This document shows positions 43,750-53,460 of a DNA stretch of 64,000 bases, piece after piece. The translations under genes and the position numbers were made by a program. A model generated the notes under the pieces. It saw only the letters and a program-made list of their open reading frames with translations. It was not told the DNA's origin and ran no database searches. Numbering within the stretch: the stretch's first letter is position 1; each line of letters opens with the position of its first letter. Origin of the DNA: Chelonoidis abingdonii. Taxonomy: Eukaryota > Chordata > Testudines > Testudinidae. The stretch is from NCBI RefSeq assembly GCF_003597395.2, contig NC_133777.1, positions 11,778,975 to 11,842,974 on the forward strand, read 5' to 3'.

Positions 43750-44475
43750 AAAGGGGTAGGAGTGTGTATTTCAGTGTCACAGGGTGTTTGAGTGTGAGAC
43801 AGTCGGGTTGTGTGTGCCAGTGTCATGTTGTTTTGGAGTGTGAGAGAGTGGGGGGATTCGTGTTACAGTGTGGGTGTGTCAGTGTCAAGGTGTGCTGGAG
43901 TTTGAGAGTCTGGGTGTGTATACCAATGTCACGTTGTGTTGGATTGTGAGAGAATCGGTTTGTGTCAGTGGCACAGTGTGTGGGTGAGAGAGAGTCCAGG
44001 TGTGTGTGTCAGTGTCATGGTGAGTGTGAGAAGGAGAGTCCAGGTGCATGTGTCAGTGTCACAGTGTGACTGTGTGTGTGTGTGAGAGAGAGAGAATCTA
44101 GATGTGTGTATCAGTGTCACAGTGGGTGGGTGTATGAGAGTGTCCAGGTGTGCGTATCCATGTCACAGTACGTGTGTGTGTGTGTGAGAGAGTCCAGGTG
44201 TGCGTGTCTGTGTCACAGTCTGTGTATGTGTGTGAGAGAGAGAGAGTGTGGGTCCAGGTGTGCGTGTCCGTGTCACAGTGTGTGTGTGTGAGAGAAAGTC
44301 CAGGTATGCATCTCAGTGTCACAGTGTGTGTGTGAGAGAGAGTCGAGGTGTGTGCCAGTGTAACAGTGTGTGTGTCAGTGTCACGGTGTGAGAAAGAGTC
44401 CAGGTGTGTGTGTGGCAGTGTCAGTGTGTGTCTGAGCGTGAGACAGTCGGTGAGTACTGTGTGTCTGAGGCACAG
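43750..44475. repeat. Minisatellite of GTCCAGGTGTG-GTGTCACAGTGTG units
   Basis: Roughly a dozen imperfect units of about 45-65 bases. Each is built from GAGAGAGAGTCCAGGTGTG, then CGTGTCAGTGTCACAG, then a GTGTGTGTGT stretch of variable length. Units are most regular at 43975-44410. The repeat opens long meaningless frames on both strands (a His/Thr-rich 233-codon frame at 44098-44799 minus and Cys/Val/Ser-rich frames on plus), which should not be annotated. It sits exactly at the left border of the CpG-island domain. Confidence 0.85.
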
Positions 44476-44519
44476 AGAGTGTCTGTGGCTACAGAAGCCA
44501 GGAAGTGCAAACCAAACAC

Positions 44520-47350
44520 TGCTGCGAGCACCACTGGCTGCAGAGGAGAGAGAAACAGAGGGGTCCAGGGGAGGCGGGGAAAGCCGGCTCCTGAGGAAGC
44601 GCTGCTGGCCAGAGTGTGGAGTGCGTGGCGGGTCCTGCACTGGCTGCAGACAGCGCGTTTGCCTCTCGGTGCCGGGCCGCGTTACAACCTTCCCTGGCTC
44701 CATGACTTCTCCCCAGGTACAACAAGGGGCTCGCCAGGCGCCGGCCCGGGCCACCTCTGCCCAGTCCCTGCGCGGGCTACAGACCAGGCAAAACCACACT
44801 GCTCCATAGCTGTCCCCCTACACGCGCCTTGTCCTGCCGTAACCTTGGGGGGACGCCGCTGCACAGGGCTCTGGCCCCACTCTGCAGATAGCAGGGGCGA
44901 GCTGGAAGGAGCCGTCGGGGAGAACTTGCAAAGCCGGGGCCGGAGCTGCGGGCCAGGGGGCCACTGCTGTCTCGCCAAGGCCGAGCACAGGCCTCCCCAA
45001 GAAGGTATCATCCGCCAGGGGTTAGGGAGAGCTACCATTTCCATCCCGCTAGCCAGCTCCGCCTGGCATCTGGGGCCTGGCCATGGGATCCCCCCACTTC
45101 CCCTCCGCCACCAATCTGCAGCCGGCTCGGTAAATCCCTGCAGGGTGCGGAACCCAGCAGGTGTCTGGTCAAAGCAGCTTCCTGGCCGCCCAGCGACCCC
45201 AGGCCCCTAGCCCTACAGATTAGCGCCCTGGCGCCGTCGGAGAGGAGATAGTCCGGGTCCCTGCTCCCAAACGCCGGCCTGCAGCCAGGCGAGGAATAAG
45301 CGCCTTTCCTCCAGCTGTCCCAGCCTTTGCGCTGCGAGCCCAGAGACCCACAAATCTGCGCCCTGGAGTGTAATGAAGATGCAGCGAGTTATACGCGCAG
45401 ATCAATGCCTTTGTGGAGCCTTCGGGGCCGTTTTCTTCGATCTCGCATGGTAATGAGATTTCGCATTTAAGATCAGTACAAGTGGTTTCCCTTTCAGAAG
45501 GGAACGAGCTGCCTGCTTATGGCTTCGTGTGAAAGCTCCGGCGACTTGTCCCTTCGGCTTTGTGTCGCCAAGGGTGCAAATATCAGCAAACACGCGAATA
45601 CAGCGCCGGGAAGCCTGGCCCCCGTAACCCCCTACCCGGATTATTATTGAGAACCCACCGTGGGGCCCCGCTCACGTGTCAGAAGGAAGAGAGCCCCCAG
45701 ATCTGACCGCCTCTGGCGAAAGCAGCACCCGCTCCGAAGCAAGTCCGGGGACTTGCACCCCTGTGGGAACTTCCTGTGTGAGTGAGGACAGCCCTGCGCT
45801 TCCTTCCCCAAAGGGAGCCCGGCTCCCTGGCTGGGTGTCTCTCCCTCCCCCGGTGCTTTGCCCTGCCAGGCAAGGGGAGACTTCCTGCCCTGCAGGCAGC
45901 GCCGGAGTGCCGCTGAGACAGGCTCTGTCCGTGCCCGGCACACAGCACTCAAAAAACTACGGCTCTAGACACACACGCACCCCGTGCACCCTGGAGCTCA
46001 CCGCCTGCAAAGCCACTTCCATGCCGGACGGGTAGAGAGAGTTAAAGCCACGAGCCCCCTGCTAGTCCACTTCGCCTCCCCTCCCCCCTGGCTTTGTCTT
46101 TCTAGCTTAAACATAGCCCCCCGGAAAGGCCACGAGGGGACGGAAGGCAGCAGGGAGAAGGGAGCGAGCCAGTGGAGAAACTTCCTGGAAAGTTTTTGCA
46201 ATTCCACATTTTGAAGGGGGAACCCCTCACCCCCACAAACCTCTATGGGGCCTGGCTTTGCACAGAGCCCAGCAGCCCCTGTTGGGAGCAATGCAAACCT
46301 GCGGCGAGCTCGGGGCTTTGGAAGGTCTGGCCAATATCCACCAAGAGCTGTCGAGCCACACCCAGCCCCGGGGACACCCGCGCACCTGGTGCCTTCGCCT
46401 CCCTTCCCCTGGGTGTGTGCGAGGAGCTGCCCCGGGGTGGAACCGGAGCGGACCTGCGCTCCAGCAGGAGTTACCCGCCCTGGAGCCGTCTCCTTACCTG
46501 CGCTCCCCGCCAGCCCAGGTTTGCTGCCAGCTCTGCCTCCTCCGCTCTCTAACTCCCACTCGGGGCTCTTTATGGAGATTCGTTCATTCATCGCGTTCCC
46601 ATCGGCCCTCGGCCGGTCCCTGCCTCCCGGAGGCAGAGCGAATGAGGCCTCGCCCATTCGGAGCGACTTTCTCATTAGAATGAAGAGCGCGCTCACAGCC
46701 CCGCGCCGGAGTGGGGGCGGACACGCCAGCCAGGGAGCAAGGCCCCCCCCCCGATTTCCCTCGGAGAGGAAATGGGGGAGGGGAGGGCAGCAGAGACCGG
46801 GATGCTGGGTATGGAGGTTACCCCGGGGGAGTAGGGGGCATTAGTCGGCGGTGACCTGTCCCGCTAGCGCTGAGAAGGGTGGGGGGTGTCTCTGCAGCAC
46901 AAGGACCAGCTCTGGGGGCAGAATCTCTCCCCAGCTGATCAGCCCCTGTCCTGGTCTCCTCCTTCGCTGTCCATCTCTCTCCTTTCTTCATACCGCGCCC
47001 ATCAGCGTGGTCGCCCTAATCCGGACTTGCCTCTGCCTTTCCCCAGCGGTTCCCAACCACCCGCCTGATGAGCACACCTCGGGGGCTGTGAATACAGCTG
47101 GCCCCGACCCCCACCCCCGCGAGCCCCTAGCTCTGGCCAGGGAGAAGGGGCTGCTCCTGTGGGTCACTGGCACTCGCCTTTCCAGGGCCAGTGGGTCGCG
47201 CCGTCTGCCCCCGGGCTAGGGAGGGAGACCCTCCTTTGCAGCCCCTCTCCCTGCACCGGGAGCCATCTGGCCGGCTCGCCAGCCAGCTCCCCAGAGAGCT
47301 TCCCTTCCCTCGCTCTTTACTCTTTGTTTTCCTCCCCCAGCTCATGCTTC
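44520..47350. promoter_or_regulatory. CpG island A
   Basis: High GC with frequent CG dinucleotides and no repeats, in strong contrast to everything left of 43.7 kb. Many overlapping frames are open on both strands (for example 44404-45210, 45998-46696, 46245-46844) because stops are rare in GC-rich DNA. None encodes a domain I recognise. C tracts lie at 46742-46752. The island is consistent with a promoter or an unmethylated developmental-gene domain; no transcription start can be fixed. Confidence 0.7.
45360..45600. promoter_or_regulatory. Candidate conserved element inside island A
   Basis: An AT-richer patch within the island with many intact CpGs: GTTATACGCGCAGATCAATG, CTCGCATGGTAATGAGATTT, CGCATTTAAGATCAGTACAA. 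The absence of repeats plus CpG retention is the only evidence. Confidence 0.3.
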
Positions 47351-47479
47351 CTGTCCCGTTTTCAGCCCAGGCTTTGATTTTTTCTCTTTCTCTGTACTCC
47401 CAGCACGATCTCAGCCTCTCTCCACAAAGCAGCTGGCCAATTCAAGCGGCATACAAAGGAGCTGACTCAATCCCAGAGA

Positions 47480-48310
47480 CCGCGAATGGGGATAAAGCCT
47501 TATGCATGGGGGAGAGAGGGCGAGCCGGAGGAAGAAGAGCCCCCAGAAGAAATGCACTGAAACCGGTGTGTGTGTGTGTGTGTGTGCAACAATCACTAGG
47601 CATCCTACCCCAGATCTGCACAGGCACAGCGGTGCGTTCACACCCCTCGTCCCTGTTCCGGGCTCAAAGGCAGAGCAGCTCTTACCCTGGTCCCCTCCTT
47701 ACACAGCGCTCAGTGACCGCCACCAGAGTTTCGTGCAGAGCTTTAAGCGGCCGGTCAGAGCGTAAAGGGTCCAAGCAAGATCATTTCCAGGTTCAACAGA
47801 GCTGGGGGGGGGGGTGAGTGGGTGTGAGAGAGTAGGAGGGGACAGGGATATGCAGCCAGTACAAAGCTGGGAAGTGTCTGTCTCGCGGGTACCCCTGTCC
47901 TTTTCCACGTGGCTCCCTGATTCCCGGCCTTTGACCTTTCCCTGCGGAGTCTGGACAGCCTTGTGTGCTGTCGGATGCTCAAGAAACGCAGGGATTTGTG
48001 GCCCGTGCCTTGTCACCTGCTTTATGAGACGCTCCTTGGCTGCAGTTCCTGCCTTTGGAAATCCACTAGATGTGGCTATAAAGATGTCAAGACAAGCCAA
48101 CGCGGCAGGCCCCTTCGCCTAATATTCCTTCCCCTCGCTTCCTGAGACAGGCCTTTCTCCCAGCGCCGCGCCCCGAGCATTGGACTGAAAGCCTCTGGGT
48201 GGGGCTGGGGGCAGAGGGGGGCAGATGAACTCCGCTTTCCCCGCAGACCCAGCCAGGCCCGGCTCAGCAAGCACAGCAGCATCCGCTACGCACCCCGGTT
48301 CGGTCCTGGC
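47480..48310. promoter_or_regulatory. CpG island B, weaker
   Basis: Moderate CpG density. A (GT)10-type microsatellite lies at 47565-47585 and a G10 tract at 47805-47815. Frames at 47191-47817 and 47699-48100 are unrecognised. Confidence 0.5.
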
Positions 48311-48329
48311 CATGCAGCTTCCTCCTAAG

Positions 48330-48900
48330 ATTGGGGGAGCGAGAGAAAAATGCTGCCTAATTATTTATACAGTAAATGTAAGGTGAGCTGAGGAACCTCT
48401 AAAACAAGCCTGCCGCCTGCAATCCCTTCAAGGCGTCTTGATTCCCGCCCTCACCCCCTTCACAGCGTCTATGTTTTGGCGCTGCCGGAGACTTCAGAGC
48501 GACAATCCATTAATTTGGGAACATTCAGAAATAATCCGAAATGCACCTCGCCAGGCACCGCCTGCTCACTCTACTCTCCCTCAATAGCTGTCATTTCTAC
48601 ATACAGCGGCACCCCCTTTGCAACCCCGGAATCAATTTATATTAATGATCTCTTTATTCACCACGGCAAACTTGTAAATGTTTAATACGGTGCAAACTGG
48701 CGACGAAACGCATCAAACTAAGAGGAGGTTGGTCCCGGTGCAGAGGGAAGGTGTCTGCTGCTCAACGTTGAGGACCGTAATTACAGAAAGGGCAAGTAAA
48801 GTGTACTCTAATGGAGAGTGAGCTAAAAGGTCACTATCCTCTGAGTTGCTGTTTGTACCGTCCCCCCACTGGGCAAGCCTGTTGCTAGCAGAAATTGAAA
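48330..48900. promoter_or_regulatory. Candidate conserved non-coding element between islands
   Basis: An AT-rich valley in the CpG domain with clustered TAAT cores and a forkhead-like site: GCCTAATTATTTATACAG, CAATCCATTAATTTGGGAAC, CAATTTATATTAATGATCTC, AACTTGTAAATGTTTAATAC. CpGs are preserved (GGCGACGAAACGCATCAAAC). AAAGGTCACTATCC near 48827 contains an AGGTCA half site. Repeat-free. The function is inferred. Confidence 0.4.
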
Positions 48901-48999
48901 ACCTGACAAAAGCACCTTTTTACGAGCGGAAATCAAGAGACGGAAAGCCGTCCAGCTGGGAGTAACGGGGCTGAACCCCTGGGCTGGGTGTTCAGCCTA

Positions 49000-49160
49000 C
49001 TCCAAGCAATGCATTAGGAAAAGCGATAGCTAGCTAGATTGAGCCGGCGTGGCTAATGCAGCAATGATCAGCTCAGAGCTCGAATGAGGGCGAGTAATTG
49101 ATACAGAGTTTAATCAGGAGCAAAATACCAAGCTGAGCTGGAGAGAGATGGACGATGGGA
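49000..49160. promoter_or_regulatory. Candidate conserved non-coding element
   Basis: GGCTAATGCAGCAATGATCA, GGGCGAGTAATTGATACAGA and GTTTAATCAGGAGCAAAATA form a compact cluster of homeodomain-type cores in repeat-free sequence. Confidence 0.35.
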
Positions 49161-49589
49161 GGAAATGGGGATCCAACTCTGGATGCTGTCTGGCCCCCCT
49201 AGGAAAGCGTCTACTAGAGCAGAGCGACATCACCACAACAGAAAGGCCTGTGTGGTCTGAGACATCACTGGGTGCCAGATCTTGGGCTCAGACCTTTAGG
49301 AAGCTGGGCGACTGACAGGCTAAAAACTTTGGGTCACGCTGATTTGTGAGAGGGGGCCCAAGGCGCTGAGAAATAGAGGGAAACCTCTGGCAATTTGAAA
49401 GTCCCCACATTACAAGAGAAAGATCAGACTGGATCATCTTTGATAAGTCAAATCCAAAGCGCCCTGCCACGGAGCAATGATTTAGGAAGAGAAAGAGTCT
49501 CTCGCGGGTGGATTTGGGTGTATTGTAGGCCGAGGGGGAAGCCTGGGCTAACAGTAGGCGATAAGGAGCAGTGGTGTAGTTTGGAAGGT

Positions 49590-50520
49590 CAGTGGTAGCA
49601 GCTTCCCGGACAGCTCGGAGACTGAGCAGAGCCGGAGCGGATCAGCGCGCAGCGCGCTGCGTTTCGGAACAGGAGAAGTTCATCGTTCTTTGTCATTAAC
49701 CCCCGAGTCCCCAAGATTCCTACTCCCGAGTCCCTGGCCTTTGTCCCCACCAGTTCAACAGGGCATACATAACAAACCCTTCGGCCCCAATGAACCCCCT
49801 GGCCGGACCCAGGGCAGCTGTCAGCGCTGCAGACAGGAGCAGTCCGGTTATTTAGTCAAACCGGAGCGCTGCCCCTGCAAATGGAGCAATGCAAAGTTTG
49901 GCGAATGCGAGGCCGGCTGATGATCAAGCTGGGAGGAGAAGGCGAGGGAGGCCCTGGGAAGCCAGGGAAGGGGTAAGTCACGCGCGCAGCCAGCCAAGGA
50001 CGTTGGACAGCAGCAAATGCTGCTCTCCCAGCGATTCCTTCCGGGGAAGGGGGGCACGGAGCGGCCAGACGGAACGTTATCCGCACCACCTGCTGCGAAA
50101 TGGCTCAGCCCCCGGAGCTGGAGCAGCGGGGGCATGCAGCCCCGACAAGGGCTGGAAGGAATTGGATGCGGGCTGGGGAGAGAATTACAACGTGAGAGGG
50201 CTGGGTTTGCATCCCTGCATAGAAGTCGCTTCCCTGCTCCTCGCTGGGAAGCTGACATTTCCAGGGAGAGGAAAACAGCAACCCGCGAGCCAAGCGGGTC
50301 TGTTTTTGCCGAGGAAGGAGTGCGTTATTCAATCGAAGGCAGCTCCGAAGTGAGGACTCATGGGGGGTTTGTTATTCCAATGAAAGGTAGTGTGAAGGAG
50401 AGTAACAGCAACAGCACAGCGGTCCCTTCCTCCCCACCCCCCCAAGCACAGCCAGGCCGACCAGGGACAAGCGGCCTTCGCCGCACACCAGGGAAACCCA
50501 AGCTTTAAATAAATAAAGAG
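49590..50520. promoter_or_regulatory. CpG island C
   Basis: High CpG density (for example GATCAGCGCGCAGCGCGCTG at 49640-49659). A 163-codon plus frame (50017-50508) ends at a TAA that overlaps two AATAAA hexamers (50507-50518). It lacks any known domain, and both hexamers could be chance in a short AT patch. A non-coding or terminal exon cannot be excluded. Confidence 0.5.
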
Positions 50521-50829
50521 CAGGACCTGCATGACTCGTTTAGTGCATCAAGTACAGCAACTCTGGGGCTATCGAGCTGTACAGCAACAGAGATTTTAAA
50601 TGGACTGGAAGAGATTTCAAGGGTCCATCCGTATGCAGCGCCTGGCCAATAGTCTCCCCGAGCCCAGTCTAAAGCGGAGTGTTTGTGTGTGTGTCCAGGC
50701 CTGGTTTAAAGATCCGGTTCACGCTGAGGTGGGTTCTGGGCACTGGGCTAAGGGGGAACTGGCCTGGCTTCGTTAAAATGCATCATGAACATTACTTGGC
50801 AACTCTGGTTGCGGCTTAACAATGGGCTC

Positions 50830-51020
50830 CCTGACTGGCAAGCTACTCGGCCCTCTGTGTTTATCATTAATTCTCTTACGGAGATGGGACTTTGCAGCAA
50901 CATCTGTCATTATAATTAAAGCTGCAATGCATTCATCGGATAGCAACGAAATCTCCTGTACAACCTGAAACTACACAGTCTAATAGAGGAGAAACCCCTA
51001 CTGGAGACCAATCAAAGAGA
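50830..51020. promoter_or_regulatory. Candidate conserved non-coding element
   Basis: GTTTATCATTAATTCTCTTA, CTGTCATTATAATTAAAGCT, GCAATGCATTCATCGGATAG. This is a dense TAAT/ATTA cluster flanked by CpG islands, without repeats. Confidence 0.35.
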
Positions 51021-51159
51021 TGGACTGTCCATCTGTCCAGTCTGGCTTTTATTATTTTAAAACTTAGCCACTCCAGGAGACTCTTCGGGGGGAGAGGATG
51101 AGATGCCAAGAAGAGAGGAGCATTTAGGTTCAATAGTACCGTTTTTCCTTTAACAAGGT

Positions 51160-51650
51160 TCTAACTCTCTGCAGTCCTCATTTCAATTAGAGTCACATAT
51201 TGTTGGACCGGGGATAAGAGGGGATTAAAATCCAAGCCCACATTTGCGAGAGAGGTTCCCCCCCTCCTGCTTGTTCATTTAATTAAAACTATATGTGTGG
51301 CACGTTTTTGGCTGCAAAAATAGAATTCATGTTAAAGAGGACATGTGGGGAGTTGGAGCGGAGAGCCGCCAACTCAGAAGCAAATTAGCAACGTGTGATT
51401 TCAAGAAATCTATTGACACACACACACACACACCCGAGAAAGCTGAATTTTAAAACCCAAGCAAAGCCTCCCTGATTTGCAGGACTAACAATCGCTGAGT
51501 TGCAGTCTCTCAGGAATAGTAACCGTCAGGTCATTAGTCATTTTCGACAAGTTCCAAAGCGATCAGTAAATAGCTTTATCTGAGCACAAGTTAACCTGTC
51601 AGGAAGATTTCAATCGGCTGTTAAGAAACATTTGGGCATATCGCTATTAT
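51160..51650. promoter_or_regulatory. Candidate conserved non-coding element(s) with a CA microsatellite
   Basis: Two AT-rich parts: 51178-51345 (TTTCAATTAGAGTCACATAT, CATTTAATTAAAACTATATG) and 51480-51650 (GGTCATTAGTCATTTTCGAC, AAATAGCTTTATCTGAGC). They are separated by a (CA)8 microsatellite at 51417-51434. Site content is suggestive only. Confidence 0.35.
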
Positions 51651-52097
51651 GCACCCACCCCTACGGCACCCGCCCGCCCGCACACACACTCACGCGCGTA
51701 CACACACATACACACTTTAGTGGGGGTTGCAAAACTCTTCCCTCCTCTGCCGGCGGACAGTGAGCCCCGCGAAGGCTTGCGAGCTTCCGCCTCCACAGAG
51801 CCACAACTTTCCCCCTCCCCACCCAGCACTGGGCGCCGGATCGGACTTTGCTCCGGATCCCACTTAGCTCCGGATCACCAGACCTCGCTGAAGGCAACAG
51901 TTGCATTAACCTTCCTAGGGGCGAGGCCTCAGGGAGCTTCTTTAAGGCTGACTAAAGTGCAGGGAGAGGCAGGCGGAACCATTAGCTTCACTGAGGCTAG
52001 GGAGAAACCTAACTCCGGCTAGGAGCAAAGCGGAGCGGGACCAGCCTCTGAGGTGGTAGGGGAGGAAGATAAGGGCTGCAGGCAGCGGCTTCCCAGT

Positions 52098-52108
52098 TCT
52101 TTATACTC
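52098..52108 (-). promoter_or_regulatory. TATA-like box, minus strand
   Basis: The minus strand reads GGAGTATAAAGAACTGGG, a good TATA match inside a CpG island. It would predict a start near 52070 transcribed leftward. No exon is identified downstream, so this is only a sequence match. Confidence 0.25.
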
Positions 52109-52882
52109 CACAGACTCTGGAACTGGGGAGCCCTGTTCGCTGCTGGGTGGGGGATCCCCTCTGCCCTGGCTTGGGCTCCTGGCTTTTGCCAGGGCGCCGG
52201 GGTTGCGCGGCTGAGACGCGCGGGGGAGTAGGCGCTGGGAGCTGTCCGTCGACCGCCAGTGCTGAAACCCGCCCGCTCGCTCCGGAGCCAGGACCCAGGT
52301 AGCCGCCAGGGACCCCGCAGAGCCCAGGGGGCTCCAGGCGGGGAGCGAGCGGAGGAGGAGCCGAGTTCAGCGCGCAGCTCGCCCCGCCAGCCGGGCCGGG
52401 CTTCGGAAAGTTGGGCGGGCCGGTGCGGCCACCCGCGGGCCGCACTGGGCGTTCGCAGCGTCCCTGCCGGCAAAGGGGGCGAGCTCGGGAGGGGACCTGT
52501 CCGGCGGCTGGGCGCCTCTCTCAGGGCGCAGGGGCGGCTCGGCAGGCGGAGTGCTCGCCTGGGAGAGCCCCGGGAGACAGGGCTTATCTCCGGCAACATC
52601 TGCCGCGGGATGGGACGGGGCAGGAGGCAGCGCTGGCCGGGGAAGGGGTAGAGCTGCAAAGGGAGCGCGGACGTGGGTAGGCGGGTACCGGGGCTGGCGG
52701 CTCCCGGCGCACCTTACAGAGAGGCCCCTTTCACCAGCCGACCCCGGAGCCGCCAGGGGAAGGCGATCTAGCTAGCGCCCGCTGCCCCGGTACTGCAGCA
52801 GGGGAGGGACGGGAAAGGAAGTCAGGGACACGGCGTCAGCTGCTGGCCCCGCTCCCCTCCCTCGCAATCCCACCGCGCCCGG

Positions 52883-52894
52883 CTCACCTACCTG
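52883..52894 (-). other. Possible splice donor, minus strand
   Basis: The minus strand reads ATGTCACAGGCAGGTAGGTG followed by AGCC, which holds two overlapping donors, CAG/GTAGGT and TAG/GTGAGC. An ATG lies at 52904-52902 just upstream. If used, this would be the end of a minus-strand first exon starting near the CCAAT/GC-box cluster at 53.3-53.4 kb. No acceptor or protein similarity supports it. Confidence 0.2.
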
Positions 52895-53269
52895 CCTGTG
52901 ACATGGGGGGAGGGGTCCCTCGGCCGGGCCGGATGGTCCTTGATCTCTGCCCGGGAGGACACCTTCTCCGGCCGATCCACACCCCCTGCGCCGGCAGCTC
53001 CCACTCCAGACGGCAAATTTCGAACAGACAAATCCCAGGGCTGGACTCGGCCTGAGAACAGAGCGGGCTGCAGCTCCTCACTGCGTCAAGCAAGGAACCT
53101 CCAAGATCCAGGAAACGCAACGAGATTCATGCCAGGCGAGCCTCGGTGGAAAGCGCTAGGCTCCGCTTTTGGGGGGGGGGTATTTCAATCTATTCCAAGG
53201 CGGTCTGGGGCTGGAGAGGGGCCATCCAGCAGCCGCGATGCCCCGCGCTTAGGCAGTAGCACATTCTTG

Positions 53270-53460
53270 CGGAGCGTGATCAAAGGTTTAATGTAGGAGT
53301 CCGAGTGGGGGGAGGGGCTGGGAGCGGGGCGGGGGGGGGAGGAGGGGGGGGCAGGGGGTGTGTAACTTCAGCACAAGGCGCGGGCTGATCCAATAGAGCG
53401 TTAGGTGAAGCTGAAGCATCAAAGCTTCTAATCAGATTGTTTGGCCGAGGCGGTCTGTAA
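53270..53460. promoter_or_regulatory. Promoter-like cluster: GC box, CCAAT box, two TCF/LEF-type sites
   Basis: In order: ATCAAAGG (53279-53286, TCF/LEF-type), a GGGGCGGGG GC box within a long G-rich run (about 53324-53350), CCAAT (53390-53394), ATCAAAGC (53418-53425), then CTAATCAGATTGTTTGGC. There is no TATA. The G-run has G-quadruplex potential. The arrangement is typical of a CpG-island promoter; the direction is undetermined. Confidence 0.4.

Noticed and set aside
43750..44475. CRISPR-like array of regular repeats
   Set aside because: The units differ in length and sequence, have no unique spacers, and consist of GT/GA simple sequence; the genome is vertebrate.
44098..44799. 233-codon minus frame rich in His and Thr
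   Set aside because: It reads through the minisatellite; the composition is a translation of GTGT/GAGA units, and the frame shift-equivalents on the other strand are equally open.
44404..45210. 268-codon plus frame, the longest in the window
   Set aside because: It begins in the minisatellite and continues through CpG island A, where stops are rare. No known domain, and overlapping frames on both strands are similarly long.
45998..46696. 232-codon minus frame in CpG island A
   Set aside because: Gly/Ala/Arg-rich low-information sequence, overlapped by two plus frames of 141 and 199 codons, no domain. Kept as CpG island only.
52009..52659. 216-codon minus frame in CpG island D
   Set aside because: Pro/Arg/Ser-rich, overlaps plus frames, no motif; typical of random GC-rich DNA.
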